DNA of 64,000 nucleotides. Origin: an uncultured Prevotella sp. (lineage in GTDB: Bacteria; Bacteroidota; Bacteroidia; Bacteroidales; Bacteroidaceae). A model generated the notes under the pieces. It saw nothing but the letters and a program-made list of their open reading frames with translations, had not been told where the DNA came from and did not search any database. Position numbers and translations under genes: made by a program. Every line of letters starts with the position of its first letter. The stretch's first letter is position 1. Below are positions 1-9,554 of the stretch, in pieces. The DNA is taken from positions 297,893 through 361,892 of the forward strand of contig CAJOHJ010000004.1 in NCBI GenBank assembly GCA_905234265.1, read 5' to 3'.

Positions 1-90
1 ATCTGGAGCATGAAGGTCATCGAGCAACAGCAGCTGCCGGCTGCCGAATTCGAGGAAAGCCTCCAGCAGCTCATGGCAGGCGAAATCTAA
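1..90 (+). CDS. mraZ: MraZ C-terminal fragment (5' truncated by window)
   Basis: Open frame from base 1 (IWSMKVIEQQQLPAAEFEESLQQLMAGEI*) directly upstream of rsmH in a dcw cluster; identity mainly from synteny. Confidence 0.7.
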   Translation: MWSMKVIEQQQLPAAEFEESLQQLMAGEI

Positions 91-104
91 CACGACGAGA
101 TAAT

Positions 105-1001
105 ATGGCAGAGGTGTATCACGTTCCTGTCCTTCTGAAGGAGAGCGTCGACGGGCTGGATATCCAGCCCGGCGGTATTTACGTGGATGTCACCTTCGGC
201 GGAGGAGGGCACTCCAAGGAGATACTCGCAAGGCTCGGCAGCGACGGACGCCTGTTCAGCTTCGACCAGGACGCCGACGCTGAGCGCAACATCGTCGACG
301 ACCACAGGCTGACGTTCGTACGCAGCAACTTCCGCTATCTCGGACAGTGGATGCGATACTACGGAGTGGAACAAATCGACGGCCTGATAGCCGACCTGGG
401 CGTCTCCAGCCATCATTTCGACGAGTCATCGCGAGGCTTCTCCTTCCGCTACGATGCGCCAATAGACATGCGCATGAACCAGAGGGCGGCAAAGACTGCC
501 GCCGACGTGCTCAACGACTATAGCGAGGAAAGGCTGTCCGACGTGTTCTACGTCTACGGAGAGCTGCGGCAGGCACGCAAGATTGCCCGGCAGGTGGCGG
601 CCTTCCGCACCGCCAGTCACAGGATAGCCACTACCGGCGACCTGCTGGAGGCCGTCGGACAGACGGCGGCGGACAAGAAAGACCTTGCACGCCTCTTCCA
701 GGCACTGCGCATAGAGGTGAACCACGAGATGGACGCACTGCGCGACATGCTCAGGAGTGCCACCATGCTGCTCAGGACCGGCGGCAGGCTCTCGGTGCTG
801 ACATACCACTCGCTGGAAGACCGCATCGTGAAGAACGTCATGAAGGCCGGCAATCCGGAGGGACGCATGGAGCAGGACTTCTACGGCCGCGTGGCATCGC
901 CGCTGAAGGCACTGGGAAAGGTCGTCGTGCCGTCGGCCGACGAACAGGCGGCAAACCCAAGGAGCCGCAGCGCCAAGCTGCGCATAGCAGAGAAAATATA
1001 G
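105..1001 (+). CDS. rsmH: 16S rRNA (cytosine(1402)-N(4))-methyltransferase
   Basis: HVPVLLKESVDGL, VDVTFGGGGHSKEIL, SYHSLEDRIVKN motifs; dcw position. Confidence 0.97.
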   Translation: MAEVYHVPVLLKESVDGLDIQPGGIYVDVTFGGGGHSKEILARLGSDGRLFSFDQDADAERNIVDDHRLTFVRSNFRYLGQWMRYYGVEQIDGLIADLGVSSHHFDESSRGFSFRYDAPIDMRMNQRAAKTAADVLNDYSEERLSDVFYVYGELRQARKIARQVAAFRTASHRIATTGDLLEAVGQTAADKKDLARLFQALRIEVNHEMDALRDMLRSATMLLRTGGRLSVLTYHSLEDRIVKNVMKAGNPEGRMEQDFYGRVASPLKALGKVVVPSADEQAANPRSRSAKLRIAEKI

Positions 1002-1007
1002 AAAGAC

Positions 1008-1556
1008 ATGGCAGAAGAGAACATAAATACCACAGAAGCCCTGGAGGCTGAGGAGAGCATGGAAGTGGCCGCAGAGGCAGACGCCCGGGACGCTGACAGC
1101 CGCGACGATGCTGTCGCTGCTGAGGCCGCCGCCGCCGCCGCAGAGGCTGCCGCCGAAAAGGAGGTGCTCAACGAGGCCATCAAGAAGATAAAGGCAACGG
1201 CCACGGAGGAAGACCCGAAGCCCTCGCAGCAGCTGTCGCTGCGCACCATACTCGGCGGCGACCTGCTGACGACGAATCTGGTGCGCTCGCAGATATGGCT
1301 CGTGCTGCTTGTGGTGGCCTTCTCGATAATATACGTGGCCTTCCGCTACCAGTGCCAGCAGGACCTGATAGCCATCGACCGCCTGGAAGGCGAGCTGAAG
1401 CATGCCAAGTTCCAGGCACTGTCGGCAACGAGTACGCTGACGGAGAAATGCCGCGAGAGCCATGTCCTCGACGTGCTGAAGCAGAACAGCGACTCGCTGC
1501 TGCACCAGGCCGACCAGCCGCCGTTCATCATTGAGGTGCCGGAGGGAGACAACTAA
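1008..1556 (+). CDS. FtsL-like division protein with long Ala/Glu-rich cytoplasmic N-terminus
   Basis: One TM helix (IWLVLLVVAFSIIYVAF) followed by short periplasmic coiled-coil, located between rsmH and ftsI. Confidence 0.75.
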   Translation: MAEENINTTEALEAEESMEVAAEADARDADSRDDAVAAEAAAAAAEAAAEKEVLNEAIKKIKATATEEDPKPSQQLSLRTILGGDLLTTNLVRSQIWLVLLVVAFSIIYVAFRYQCQQDLIAIDRLEGELKHAKFQALSATSTLTEKCRESHVLDVLKQNSDSLLHQADQPPFIIEVPEGDN

Positions 1557-1586
1557 GTGTAGGAAATAAAGAAAGAAACAGAAAAC

Positions 1587-3791
1587 GTGAGCAAGTTCAG
1601 TAATAAAAAGGTGATGCCGCGCTACATGCTGATAGCCGTAGTGCTGACGTTCCTCGGAATTGCCGTCGTGGGCAAGGCCTTCTACATCATGACTGCCAAG
1701 AAGCAGTATTGGACGCAGGTGGCCGACAGGCTGAAGCGCGACTCCGTGAGCGTGAAGCCGAACCGCGGCAACATCCTTAGCTGCGACGGCCAGCTCATGG
1801 CAAGCTCTATACCTGAATACAAGATTTTCCTGGACTTCCAGGCTGCCGCCTTCGAAAAGGGTGACTCGATATGGCTCAGCAAGGTCGACTCGCTGTGCGA
1901 AGGACTCAGCCGCATATTCCCGCAGAAGACTGCCGACGAGTTCAAGAAGCATCTCGAGGAGGGACGCCACAAGGTGCAGAAGAACGGAAAGGTTGGCTCC
2001 CGCTGGTGGAACATCTGGCCAAGGCGCATCGACTACAACACCTTCGTGCAGGTCAGCGAGCTGCCGTTCCTGAATATGCCGCGCTATAAGAGTGGATTTA
2101 CGTACGAAGAGTACAACTCGCGGCGCCGTCCGTTCGGCACGCTCGCACAGCGCACGGTGGGAGGCATGTACGGTGCAAAGGACTCGGCATACTTCGGACT
2201 GGAGCTCTCCTACGACTCTGTGCTGCGCGGAACGCCGGGCATCACCGGGCGCAGAAAGATTCTTAACAAGTACATGAACGTGCCGGTGACGCTGCCTGTC
2301 GACGGCTGCGACATCATCACCACTATCGACGTAAACATGCAGGACCTCGCCGAGCGCGCACTGCTCGACATGCTCAAGAGTCCGCAGGTGCACGGCGAAC
2401 TGGGCGTGGCTATACTCATGGAGGTGAAGACCGGCGACGTGAAGGCTATCGTCAACATGATGCGCAACGAAGAGGGCAACTACATCGAGGCTGTCAACTC
2501 GGCAATAAGCTACCGCTGCGAGCCGGGGTCGGTGTTCAAGACGGCATCTTTCCTCGTGGCTCTCGACGATGGGGTGGTGGACACCTCATACGTCATTCAC
2601 ACCGGAAACGGAGTGATGCCCATGTACGGCCGTGAAATGAAGGACCACAACTGGCGCCATGGCGGCTACGGCGACATTAACGTGGCGCGGACATTGGAGG
2701 TAAGCTCTAACATAGGCGTGAGCCACGTCATCGACAAGAACTATCACGACAACGCAGAGCGCTACGTCAAGGGACTCTACCGCATAGGCATCAACGAGGA
2801 CCTCAAGCTGCCGCTCGTCGGTTACCAGCCGCCGATAATACGCATGCCGCAGCGCAAGAAGAACGGGCGCTACGATGACAACTGGTATGCTACCACGCTG
2901 CCCTGGATGTCGATAGGCTACGAGACACAGATAGCCCCCATCAACACCGTGGCATTCTATAACGCCATCGCCAACGACGGCAAGATGATGCGCCCGCGCT
3001 TCGTCAAGAAGGTGGTGAAGAACGGCGAGACCATCATGGAGTTCGAGCCGGAAGTCATCAAGGAGCGCATAGCAAAGCCACAGGCCATCAAGACCATGCA
3101 GACCATTCTGCAGCATGTCGTAAGCCAGGGACTGGGACGCAAGGCCGGCTCGCCATTGTTCAAGGTGGCCGGAAAAACAGGCACGGCGCAGGTGTCGCAA
3201 GGCAAGGCCGGATACAAGACTGGCCTCACGCAGTACTGGCTGTCGTTTGCCGGCTACTTCCCTGCAGACAATCCGCGATACTCCTGCATCGTCTGCATAA
3301 AGAAGTCGGGACTGCCGGCATCGGGTGGCGGCATGTCGGGCGTGGTGTTCCATCATATTGCGGAGGGTGTCATGGCGCGGCACCTGAAGATGAGCGTCGA
3401 GGACGCACACGACGAGAACACCATCGTGATTCCTGACGTGAAGGACGGCGACATTGCTGCTGCCCACTTCGCACTCGACGAAATCGGCATCAAGACCAGC
3501 AACCAGTGGCAGAACGGCTCAAGTGCGCTGACGCCTGTGTGGGGTACAGCCCAGAGACGCGACGCCGACGTGCAGCTGACGGGAGTTACGCCGCCGACGC
3601 ATGTTGCCGCCGGAAGGAGCGACGAACTGGCTCCGAACGTTGTGGGCATGGGCGCCAAGGATGCCGTATTCCTGCTTGAAGAAGCAGGACTGAAGGTCAG
3701 AATAAGCGGCCGCGGCCGCGTGGTGCGGCAGAGCTTCCCGGCAGGAAAGCCTGTCAAGGAGGGCAACGAATGCCTCATAGTCCTGGAATAA
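1587..3791 (+). CDS. ftsI: Penicillin-binding protein, FtsI-type transpeptidase with C-terminal PASTA domain
   Basis: CEPGSVFKTASF (SxxK), SSN, KTGTAQVS (KTG) motifs, terminal PASTA-like segment; GTG start. Confidence 0.95.
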   Translation: MSKFSNKKVMPRYMLIAVVLTFLGIAVVGKAFYIMTAKKQYWTQVADRLKRDSVSVKPNRGNILSCDGQLMASSIPEYKIFLDFQAAAFEKGDSIWLSKVDSLCEGLSRIFPQKTADEFKKHLEEGRHKVQKNGKVGSRWWNIWPRRIDYNTFVQVSELPFLNMPRYKSGFTYEEYNSRRRPFGTLAQRTVGGMYGAKDSAYFGLELSYDSVLRGTPGITGRRKILNKYMNVPVTLPVDGCDIITTIDVNMQDLAERALLDMLKSPQVHGELGVAILMEVKTGDVKAIVNMMRNEEGNYIEAVNSAISYRCEPGSVFKTASFLVALDDGVVDTSYVIHTGNGVMPMYGREMKDHNWRHGGYGDINVARTLEVSSNIGVSHVIDKNYHDNAERYVKGLYRIGINEDLKLPLVGYQPPIIRMPQRKKNGRYDDNWYATTLPWMSIGYETQIAPINTVAFYNAIANDGKMMRPRFVKKVVKNGETIMEFEPEVIKERIAKPQAIKTMQTILQHVVSQGLGRKAGSPLFKVAGKTGTAQVSQGKAGYKTGLTQYWLSFAGYFPADNPRYSCIVCIKKSGLPASGGGMSGVVFHHIAEGVMARHLKMSVEDAHDENTIVIPDVKDGDIAAAHFALDEIGIKTSNQWQNGSSALTPVWGTAQRRDADVQLTGVTPPTHVAAGRSDELAPNVVGMGAKDAVFLLEEAGLKVRISGRGRVVRQSFPAGKPVKEGNECLIVLE

Positions 3792-3926
3792 TAGAAGAAA
3801 GCCCCGCAATCATAGAAGAAAGTCCTGGAATAGTCACACCCCCCATTAACCCCATCACCCCCATCCACCCCACCCACCCCCAGATAAACAAAACAGAAAC
3901 TCTCAACAATTAAATAACAACAGACA

Positions 3927-5405
3927 ATGAAACTCTCCGAACTGCTGAAAAATCTGAAGCCTGTCAGCATCATAGGCAACACCGACGTGGAAATAACCGG
4001 TGTAGACATAGACTCAAGGAAGGCTGACAGCGGCCACTTGTTCGTTGCTGTCAGAGGCACTCAGACTGATGGCCACAAATTCATCGGAAAGGCTGTCGAG
4101 CAGGGCGCGGCTGCCATTCTCTGTGAAGACATCCCCGACGGCGCCGACGCACAGGCAGCGACCTACGTGCAGGTGGAATCCACCGAAGAGGCCGTGGGCC
4201 CCGTGGCACACACTTTCTACGGCGAGCCGTCGCTGAAGCTGAAGCTCGTAGGCGTTACCGGCACGAACGGAAAGACTACCATTGCCACATTATTATATAA
4301 TATGTTCCGCAAGTTCGGACATAAGTGCGGCTTGCTGTCGACGGTGTGCAACTACATCGAAGGCGAGGAAATACCTGCCGACCACACTACTCCCGACCCC
4401 ATAGAGCTGAACCGCCTGCTGCACCTCATGGTGGAGGCTGGCTGTGAGTATGCATTCATGGAGTGCTCAAGCCACGCCATCGTGCAGCGGCGCATCGGCG
4501 GACTGAAGTTTGCCGGCGGCATGTTCACCAATCTGACGCGCGACCACTTGGACTATCACAAGACCTTCGAGAATTACCGCGACGCCAAGAAGCTTTTCTT
4601 CGACACTCTGCCGAAGGATGCCTTCGCCATTACGAATGCCGACGACAAGAACGGCATGTTCATGGTGCAGAACACGAAGGCTGCGGTGAAGACATACAGC
4701 ACTCAGCGCATGGCCGACTTCAAGGCGCGCATCATCGAGTGCCATTTCGAGGGAATGTATCTCGACATCGACGGCCGCGAAGTCGGCGTGCAGTTCATTG
4801 GCAAGTTCAACGTCTCCAACCTGCTGTGCGTCTACGGTGCGGCAGTGATGCTCGGCAAGCAGCCCGACGACATTCTCGTGGTGATGAGTACGCTGAAGAG
4901 CGTGGCTGGCCGCCTGGAGCCTATACGTTCGAAGGAGGGCGTAACGGCAATCGTCGACTACGCACACACTCCAGATGCGCTGGACAACGTGCTGCGTGCC
5001 ATACATGAAGTACTCTCCACCAACACCCAACACCCATCACCCACCATCCCACAGGTCATCACCGTCTGCGGTGCCGGCGGCAACCGCGACAAGGGCAAGC
5101 GCCCTCTGATGGCGCAGGAGGCTGTCCGCCAGAGCGACCGCGTGATTATCACCAGCGACAATCCACGCTTCGAGGAGCCGCAGGACATCATCAACGACAT
5201 GCTGGCCGGCCTTGACCAGAAGCAGATGAAGAAGGTGCTGTCGATTGCCGACCGCCGTGAGGCAATAAAGACTGCCTGCATGCTGGCACAGCCCGGCGAC
5301 GTGATACTGATTGCCGGCAAGGGCCACGAAGACTATCAGGAGATAAAGGGTGTGAAGCATCACTTCGACGACCGCGAAGTCGTGCGTGAGATTTTCGGAG
5401 CCTGA
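3927..5405 (+). CDS. murE: UDP-N-acetylmuramoyl-tripeptide synthetase MurE
   Basis: [11 protein letters not shown]-loop, [24 protein letters not shown] motifs; dcw order. Confidence 0.97.
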   Translation: MKLSELLKNLKPVSIIGNTDVEITGVDIDSRKADSGHLFVAVRGTQTDGHKFIGKAVEQGAAAILCEDIPDGADAQAATYVQVESTEEAVGPVAHTFYGEPSLKLKLVGVTGTNGKTTIATLLYNMFRKFGHKCGLLSTVCNYIEGEEIPADHTTPDPIELNRLLHLMVEAGCEYAFMECSSHAIVQRRIGGLKFAGGMFTNLTRDHLDYHKTFENYRDAKKLFFDTLPKDAFAITNADDKNGMFMVQNTKAAVKTYSTQRMADFKARIIECHFEGMYLDIDGREVGVQFIGKFNVSNLLCVYGAAVMLGKQPDDILVVMSTLKSVAGRLEPIRSKEGVTAIVDYAHTPDALDNVLRAIHEVLSTNTQHPSPTIPQVITVCGAGGNRDKGKRPLMAQEAVRQSDRVIITSDNPRFEEPQDIINDMLAGLDQKQMKKVLSIADRREAIKTACMLAQPGDVILIAGKGHEDYQEIKGVKHHFDDREVVREIFGA

Positions 5406-5476
5406 CGGCAACGGTAAACCGTAAACAGCATATCAGCAAATCGTAAACAGTAAACCAGTAAATAGTAAATAACAAG

Positions 5477-6748
5477 ATGTTATACTATATCTTCCGTTTC
5501 TTAGAGCAGTTCGACATTCCAGGGGCGCACATCTGGTCGTATATTTCGTTCCGTTCGCTGCTGGCACTCATCATGTCGCTGATTATCTCAGCGTGGTTCG
5601 GCGAGTACTTCATAAAATGGATGAAGCGCCGCAACATCAGCGAGACGGCCCGCGACCCAAGCATCGACCCCTTCGGAGTTGAGAAGAAGGGCGTGCCGAC
5701 GATGGGCGGCGTCATCATCATCGTGTCCATCCTGGTGCCGGTGCTGCTGCTGGGACGCATGCGCAACATCTACCTGCTGCTGATGATAGGCACCACGCTG
5801 TGGCTTGGCTTCCTGGGCTTCATGGACGACTACATAAAGATTTTCCGCAAGAACAAGGAGGGACTGAAGGGCATCTACAAGATTATCGGTCAGGTGTCGA
5901 TAGGCTTCATCGTTGCGCTGACGCTGTGGCTCAGCCCTGACGCCGTAGTCCGCGAGAATGTCTCCGAGGCGCGGCAGAACCAGGAGGTGGTGGTGAAGCA
6001 CAAGGCCGAGGCCGTAAAGTCGCTGCAGACGACGATACCCTTCATCAAGAACCACAACCTCAACTATTCCAGCGTGCTGTCGTTCCTTGGCGAGTACAAG
6101 GTGGCTGCCGGCTGGGTGCTGTTCATTCTGATGACGATCATCGTGGTGACGGCGGTCTCTAACGGTGCAAACCTCAACGACGGCATGGACGGCATGTGCG
6201 CGGGCAACTCGGCCATCATCGGCGTGGCGCTGCTGATATTTGCCTATGTGTCGTCGCACATCGTGTATGCTGCATATTTCGACATCATGTATATTCCCGG
6301 CTCGCAGGAGCTGGTGGTTTTCCTGTCGGCATTCATAGGCGCCATGATAGGCTTCTTGTGGTACAACGCCTATCCTGCACAGGTGTTCATGGGCGACACT
6401 GGCTCGCTGACCATCGGCGGCATCATCGGCGTCTGCGCAGTCATCATCCACAAGGAGCTGATGCTGCCGCTGCTCTGTGGCATCTTCTTCATAGAGAGCC
6501 TTAGCGTCATCATCCAGACGCAGTGGTTCAAGTTCCAGAAGAAGAAGGGCCGCCGCGTGCGTGTGTTTCGTGCCACTCCGATTCACGACACTTTCCGCCG
6601 CCTTGACTCACAGCTCGACGCCACCAGCGAGTACATCCTTCGCGGATGGCCTCACAGGCCCTTCCACGAGTCGAAGATAACCATCCGCTTCTGGATAACG
6701 ACCATCATCCTTGCAGCGCTGACGATAATCACGCTGAAGATAAGATAA
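5477..6748 (+). CDS. mraY: Phospho-N-acetylmuramoyl-pentapeptide transferase
   Basis: GFMDDYIKI, NLNDGMDGM, multi-TM; dcw order. Confidence 0.97.
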   Translation: MLYYIFRFLEQFDIPGAHIWSYISFRSLLALIMSLIISAWFGEYFIKWMKRRNISETARDPSIDPFGVEKKGVPTMGGVIIIVSILVPVLLLGRMRNIYLLLMIGTTLWLGFLGFMDDYIKIFRKNKEGLKGIYKIIGQVSIGFIVALTLWLSPDAVVRENVSEARQNQEVVVKHKAEAVKSLQTTIPFIKNHNLNYSSVLSFLGEYKVAAGWVLFILMTIIVVTAVSNGANLNDGMDGMCAGNSAIIGVALLIFAYVSSHIVYAAYFDIMYIPGSQELVVFLSAFIGAMIGFLWYNAYPAQVFMGDTGSLTIGGIIGVCAVIIHKELMLPLLCGIFFIESLSVIIQTQWFKFQKKKGRRVRVFRATPIHDTFRRLDSQLDATSEYILRGWPHRPFHESKITIRFWITTIILAALTIITLKIR

Positions 6749-6787
6749 AATGTAGTAAAGAGTGAAACGACAATAATTGCCACCGCA

Positions 6788-8119
6788 ATGAAAAGAATAG
6801 TGATATTAGGCGCCGGCGAGAGCGGAGCGGGAGCTGCCGTGCTGGCAAAGAAAGAGGGCTTCGACGTGTTCGTCAGTGACATGTCGAAGATCAGCGACAA
6901 GTACAAGAAGATGCTCGACGAGCGGCACATCCAGTGGGAAGAGGGACAGCACACGGAGGAAAGCATTCTGAATGCCGACGAAGTGATAAAGAGTCCCGGC
7001 ATTCCCGACACGGCTCCGATGATAGTGAAGATCCGCGAGAAGGGCATCCACATCATCAGCGAGATAGAGTTTGCAGGACGCTACACAACGTCGAAGATGG
7101 TGTGCATCACTGGCTCCAACGGCAAGACCACCACGACGAGCCTTATATACCACATCTTCAAGGCTGCCGGCTACGACGCCGGGCTGGCCGGCAACATTGG
7201 CAACTCGCTGGCCCTGCAGGTGGCCGAAGACCCACACGAGTATTACATCATAGAGCTAAGCTCCTTCCAGCTGGACAACATGTACGACTTCCGCGCCGAC
7301 ATTGCCATCCTGCTGAACATCACGCCCGACCATCTGGACCGCTACGACTTCAAGATGCAGAACTATGTGGACTCGAAGATGCGCATCATCCAGAACCAGC
7401 GTCCGCAGGATGCTTTCATCTACTGGAACGACGACCCGGTGGTGAAGCGTGAGCTGGAGAAATATGACATCAAGGCCATCCAGTATCCGTTCTCTGAACT
7501 CAAGGAAAAGGGAAGCATCGGCTACATTGAGGAAGGCCGCTACGTCATCGAGAAGCCTGTGCCGTTCAACATGGAGCAGGAGTCGCTGTCGCTCACAGGC
7601 AAGCACAACATCTACAACTCGCTGGCCGCCGGCATCGCAACCGACATTGCCGGCATCAAGAAGGAGGTGATACGCCAGTCGCTCAGCGACTTCCCCGGCG
7701 TGGAGCATCGTCTGGAAAAGGTGTGTACCGTGCGCGGCGTGCAATACGTCAACGACTCTAAGGCTACCAACGTCGACGCATGCTGGTATGCGCTGGAGTC
7801 GATGAAGACGAAGACGATATTGATTATAGGCGGCAAGGACAAGGGCAACGACTACTCGCCGCTGATGCCACTTGTCAGGGAGAAGTGCGCAGGCCTCGTC
7901 TACCTTGGCGCAGACAACCAGAAGCTGCACGACAATTTCGACGCCCTCGGCCTGCCCGTGCGCGACACTCACTCCATGAAGGAGTGCATCGACGCTTGCT
8001 ACGAGATGGCTGAGCCGGGCATGACGGTGCTGCTGTCGCCCTGCTGCGCGTCGTTCGACCTCTTCAAAAACATGGAGGACCGCGGCGAGCAGTTCAAGAC
8101 GCTGGCGCGAAGCCTGTAG
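6788..8119 (+). CDS. murD: UDP-N-acetylmuramoylalanine--D-glutamate ligase
   Basis: CITGSNGKTTTT, ELSSFQL, HRLE, NDSKATN motifs. Confidence 0.97.
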   Translation: MKRIVILGAGESGAGAAVLAKKEGFDVFVSDMSKISDKYKKMLDERHIQWEEGQHTEESILNADEVIKSPGIPDTAPMIVKIREKGIHIISEIEFAGRYTTSKMVCITGSNGKTTTTSLIYHIFKAAGYDAGLAGNIGNSLALQVAEDPHEYYIIELSSFQLDNMYDFRADIAILLNITPDHLDRYDFKMQNYVDSKMRIIQNQRPQDAFIYWNDDPVVKRELEKYDIKAIQYPFSELKEKGSIGYIEEGRYVIEKPVPFNMEQESLSLTGKHNIYNSLAAGIATDIAGIKKEVIRQSLSDFPGVEHRLEKVCTVRGVQYVNDSKATNVDACWYALESMKTKTILIIGGKDKGNDYSPLMPLVREKCAGLVYLGADNQKLHDNFDALGLPVRDTHSMKECIDACYEMAEPGMTVLLSPCCASFDLFKNMEDRGEQFKTLARSL

Positions 8120-8131
8120 GCAGTGGCGCCA

Positions 8132-8190
8132 GTAACACGCAGAGACAATTTCGTAACACGCAGAGACAATTTCGTAACACGCAGAGACAA
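8132..8190 (+). repeat. 21-bp tandem repeat array, GTAACACGCAGAGACAATTTC x ~2.8 (family array A)
   Basis: Exact copies start at 8132, 8153 and 8174; lies between murD stop and ftsW ATG. Confidence 0.95.
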
Positions 8191-8230
8191 GCAACAGACA
8201 AAGGGCTACGGAAAAGCATATAACACAGCA

Positions 8231-9553
8231 ATGAACTACAAAATCGGCAATATCTTCAAGGGCGACAAGGTCATCTGGATGGTCTTCTTCTTCCTGTGCA
8301 TGATAAGCATAGTGGAAGTGTTCTCGGCCAGCAGCGGACTGACATACAAGAGCCAGAACTACGTGGGACCCATAGCCTACCACACCGGCACCATCCTGGC
8401 CGGCGTCGTCGTGGCCATAGTGACGCTGAACATCCCATGCAGGTATTTCAAGCTGATGACGCCCTTCCTGATGCTCGTCACGGGCATCATGCTGCTGATA
8501 GTCCTGCTGGGCGGCGGCAAGAGCGCCAACGACGCCAACCGCTGGATAAGCATCATGGGCTTCACCATACAGCCATCTGAGATTGCCAAGGGTACCATCG
8601 TGCTTGCCGTGGCGCAGATTCTGGCGGCCATGCAAGGCGATAGCGGTGCCGACCGACAGGCTTTCAAGTGGATAATGTGGATTACGGTGCCTACGTGCAT
8701 GCTCATTGGCGTGGAGAACCTCTCGACGGCAGCCATGCTCTTTGCCGTGGTGTTCCTGATGATGTTCATCGGACTGGTGCCGCTGCGGCAGCTTGGCCGT
8801 CTGGCAGCACTGCTGCTGGCCGGCGTCGTGTTTGCACTGTCCATGATTATGCTGGTGGGCAAGGACACCGATGCTGAGGCCGACGCCGTCGCTGAGCAGG
8901 CCCTGGTGGCGCAGAACGGAGGCAGCAGCCTGAGGACAGGCGACATCCAGCTGCAGGCCGCCGACGGTCAGGCTGCCGGCGAGAAGAAGGAAAAGAAGAG
9001 TACGCTGGAGAAGATGCTGCACCGTGCCGGAACGTGGAAGGCCAGAATTCTGAAGTTCAATGCCGAAGACCCCACTCCGCAGCAGTACGACCTCGACAAG
9101 GACGCACAGGTGGCCCACGCCAACATTGCCATCACCTCCAGCGGCATCATTGGCAAAGGCCCCGGCAAGTCTACCGAGCGCGACTTCCTGGCACAGGCGT
9201 TCTCCGACTTCATATACGCCATCGTCATCGAGGAACTGGGCATTCTGGGAGCCGCTGCAGTGGTGTTCCTATACATTATATTATTATATAGGTGCGCGCG
9301 CATAGCAGCACGCTGCGAGAACAACTTCCCGGCATTCCTCGCCATGGGACTGGGACTGCTGCTGGTCATACAGGCCACGTTCAACATGATGGTGGCCGTT
9401 GGGCTGGCACCCGTCACCGGACAACCGCTGCCGCTGATTTCCAAAGGCGGCACGTCAACCATCATCAACTGCGCCTACATCGGTGCTATCCTGAGCGTCT
9501 CGCGCTCTGCAAAGATGAAGAAAGAAAAGACTAAAGAAAATAACGAAGAGTAA
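8231..9553 (+). CDS. ftsW: FtsW/RodA/SpoVE-family peptidoglycan polymerase
   Basis: Multi-TM SEDS protein (PSEIAKGTIVL, DFIYAIVIEELG, GQPLPLISKGGTS). ORF extends upstream to a GTG at 8123 through the repeat array, but the plausible start is ATG at 8231 (MNYKIGNIFKGDK). Confidence 0.93.
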   Translation: MNYKIGNIFKGDKVIWMVFFFLCMISIVEVFSASSGLTYKSQNYVGPIAYHTGTILAGVVVAIVTLNIPCRYFKLMTPFLMLVTGIMLLIVLLGGGKSANDANRWISIMGFTIQPSEIAKGTIVLAVAQILAAMQGDSGADRQAFKWIMWITVPTCMLIGVENLSTAAMLFAVVFLMMFIGLVPLRQLGRLAALLLAGVVFALSMIMLVGKDTDAEADAVAEQALVAQNGGSSLRTGDIQLQAADGQAAGEKKEKKSTLEKMLHRAGTWKARILKFNAEDPTPQQYDLDKDAQVAHANIAITSSGIIGKGPGKSTERDFLAQAFSDFIYAIVIEELGILGAAAVVFLYIILLYRCARIAARCENNFPAFLAMGLGLLLVIQATFNMMVAVGLAPVTGQPLPLISKGGTSTIINCAYIGAILSVSRSAKMKKEKTKENNEE

Positions 9554-9554
9554 T

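Noticed and set aside
426-2393. 655-aa minus-strand ORF opposite rsmH/ftsL/ftsI
   Set aside because: Antisense shadow of GC-rich conserved genes; low-complexity His/Leu/Val-rich translation, no recognisable domain.
7256-9118. 620-aa minus-strand ORF opposite murD/ftsW
   Set aside because: Shadow ORF of conserved coding sequence; passes through the repeat array because 21-bp units lack stops in this frame.
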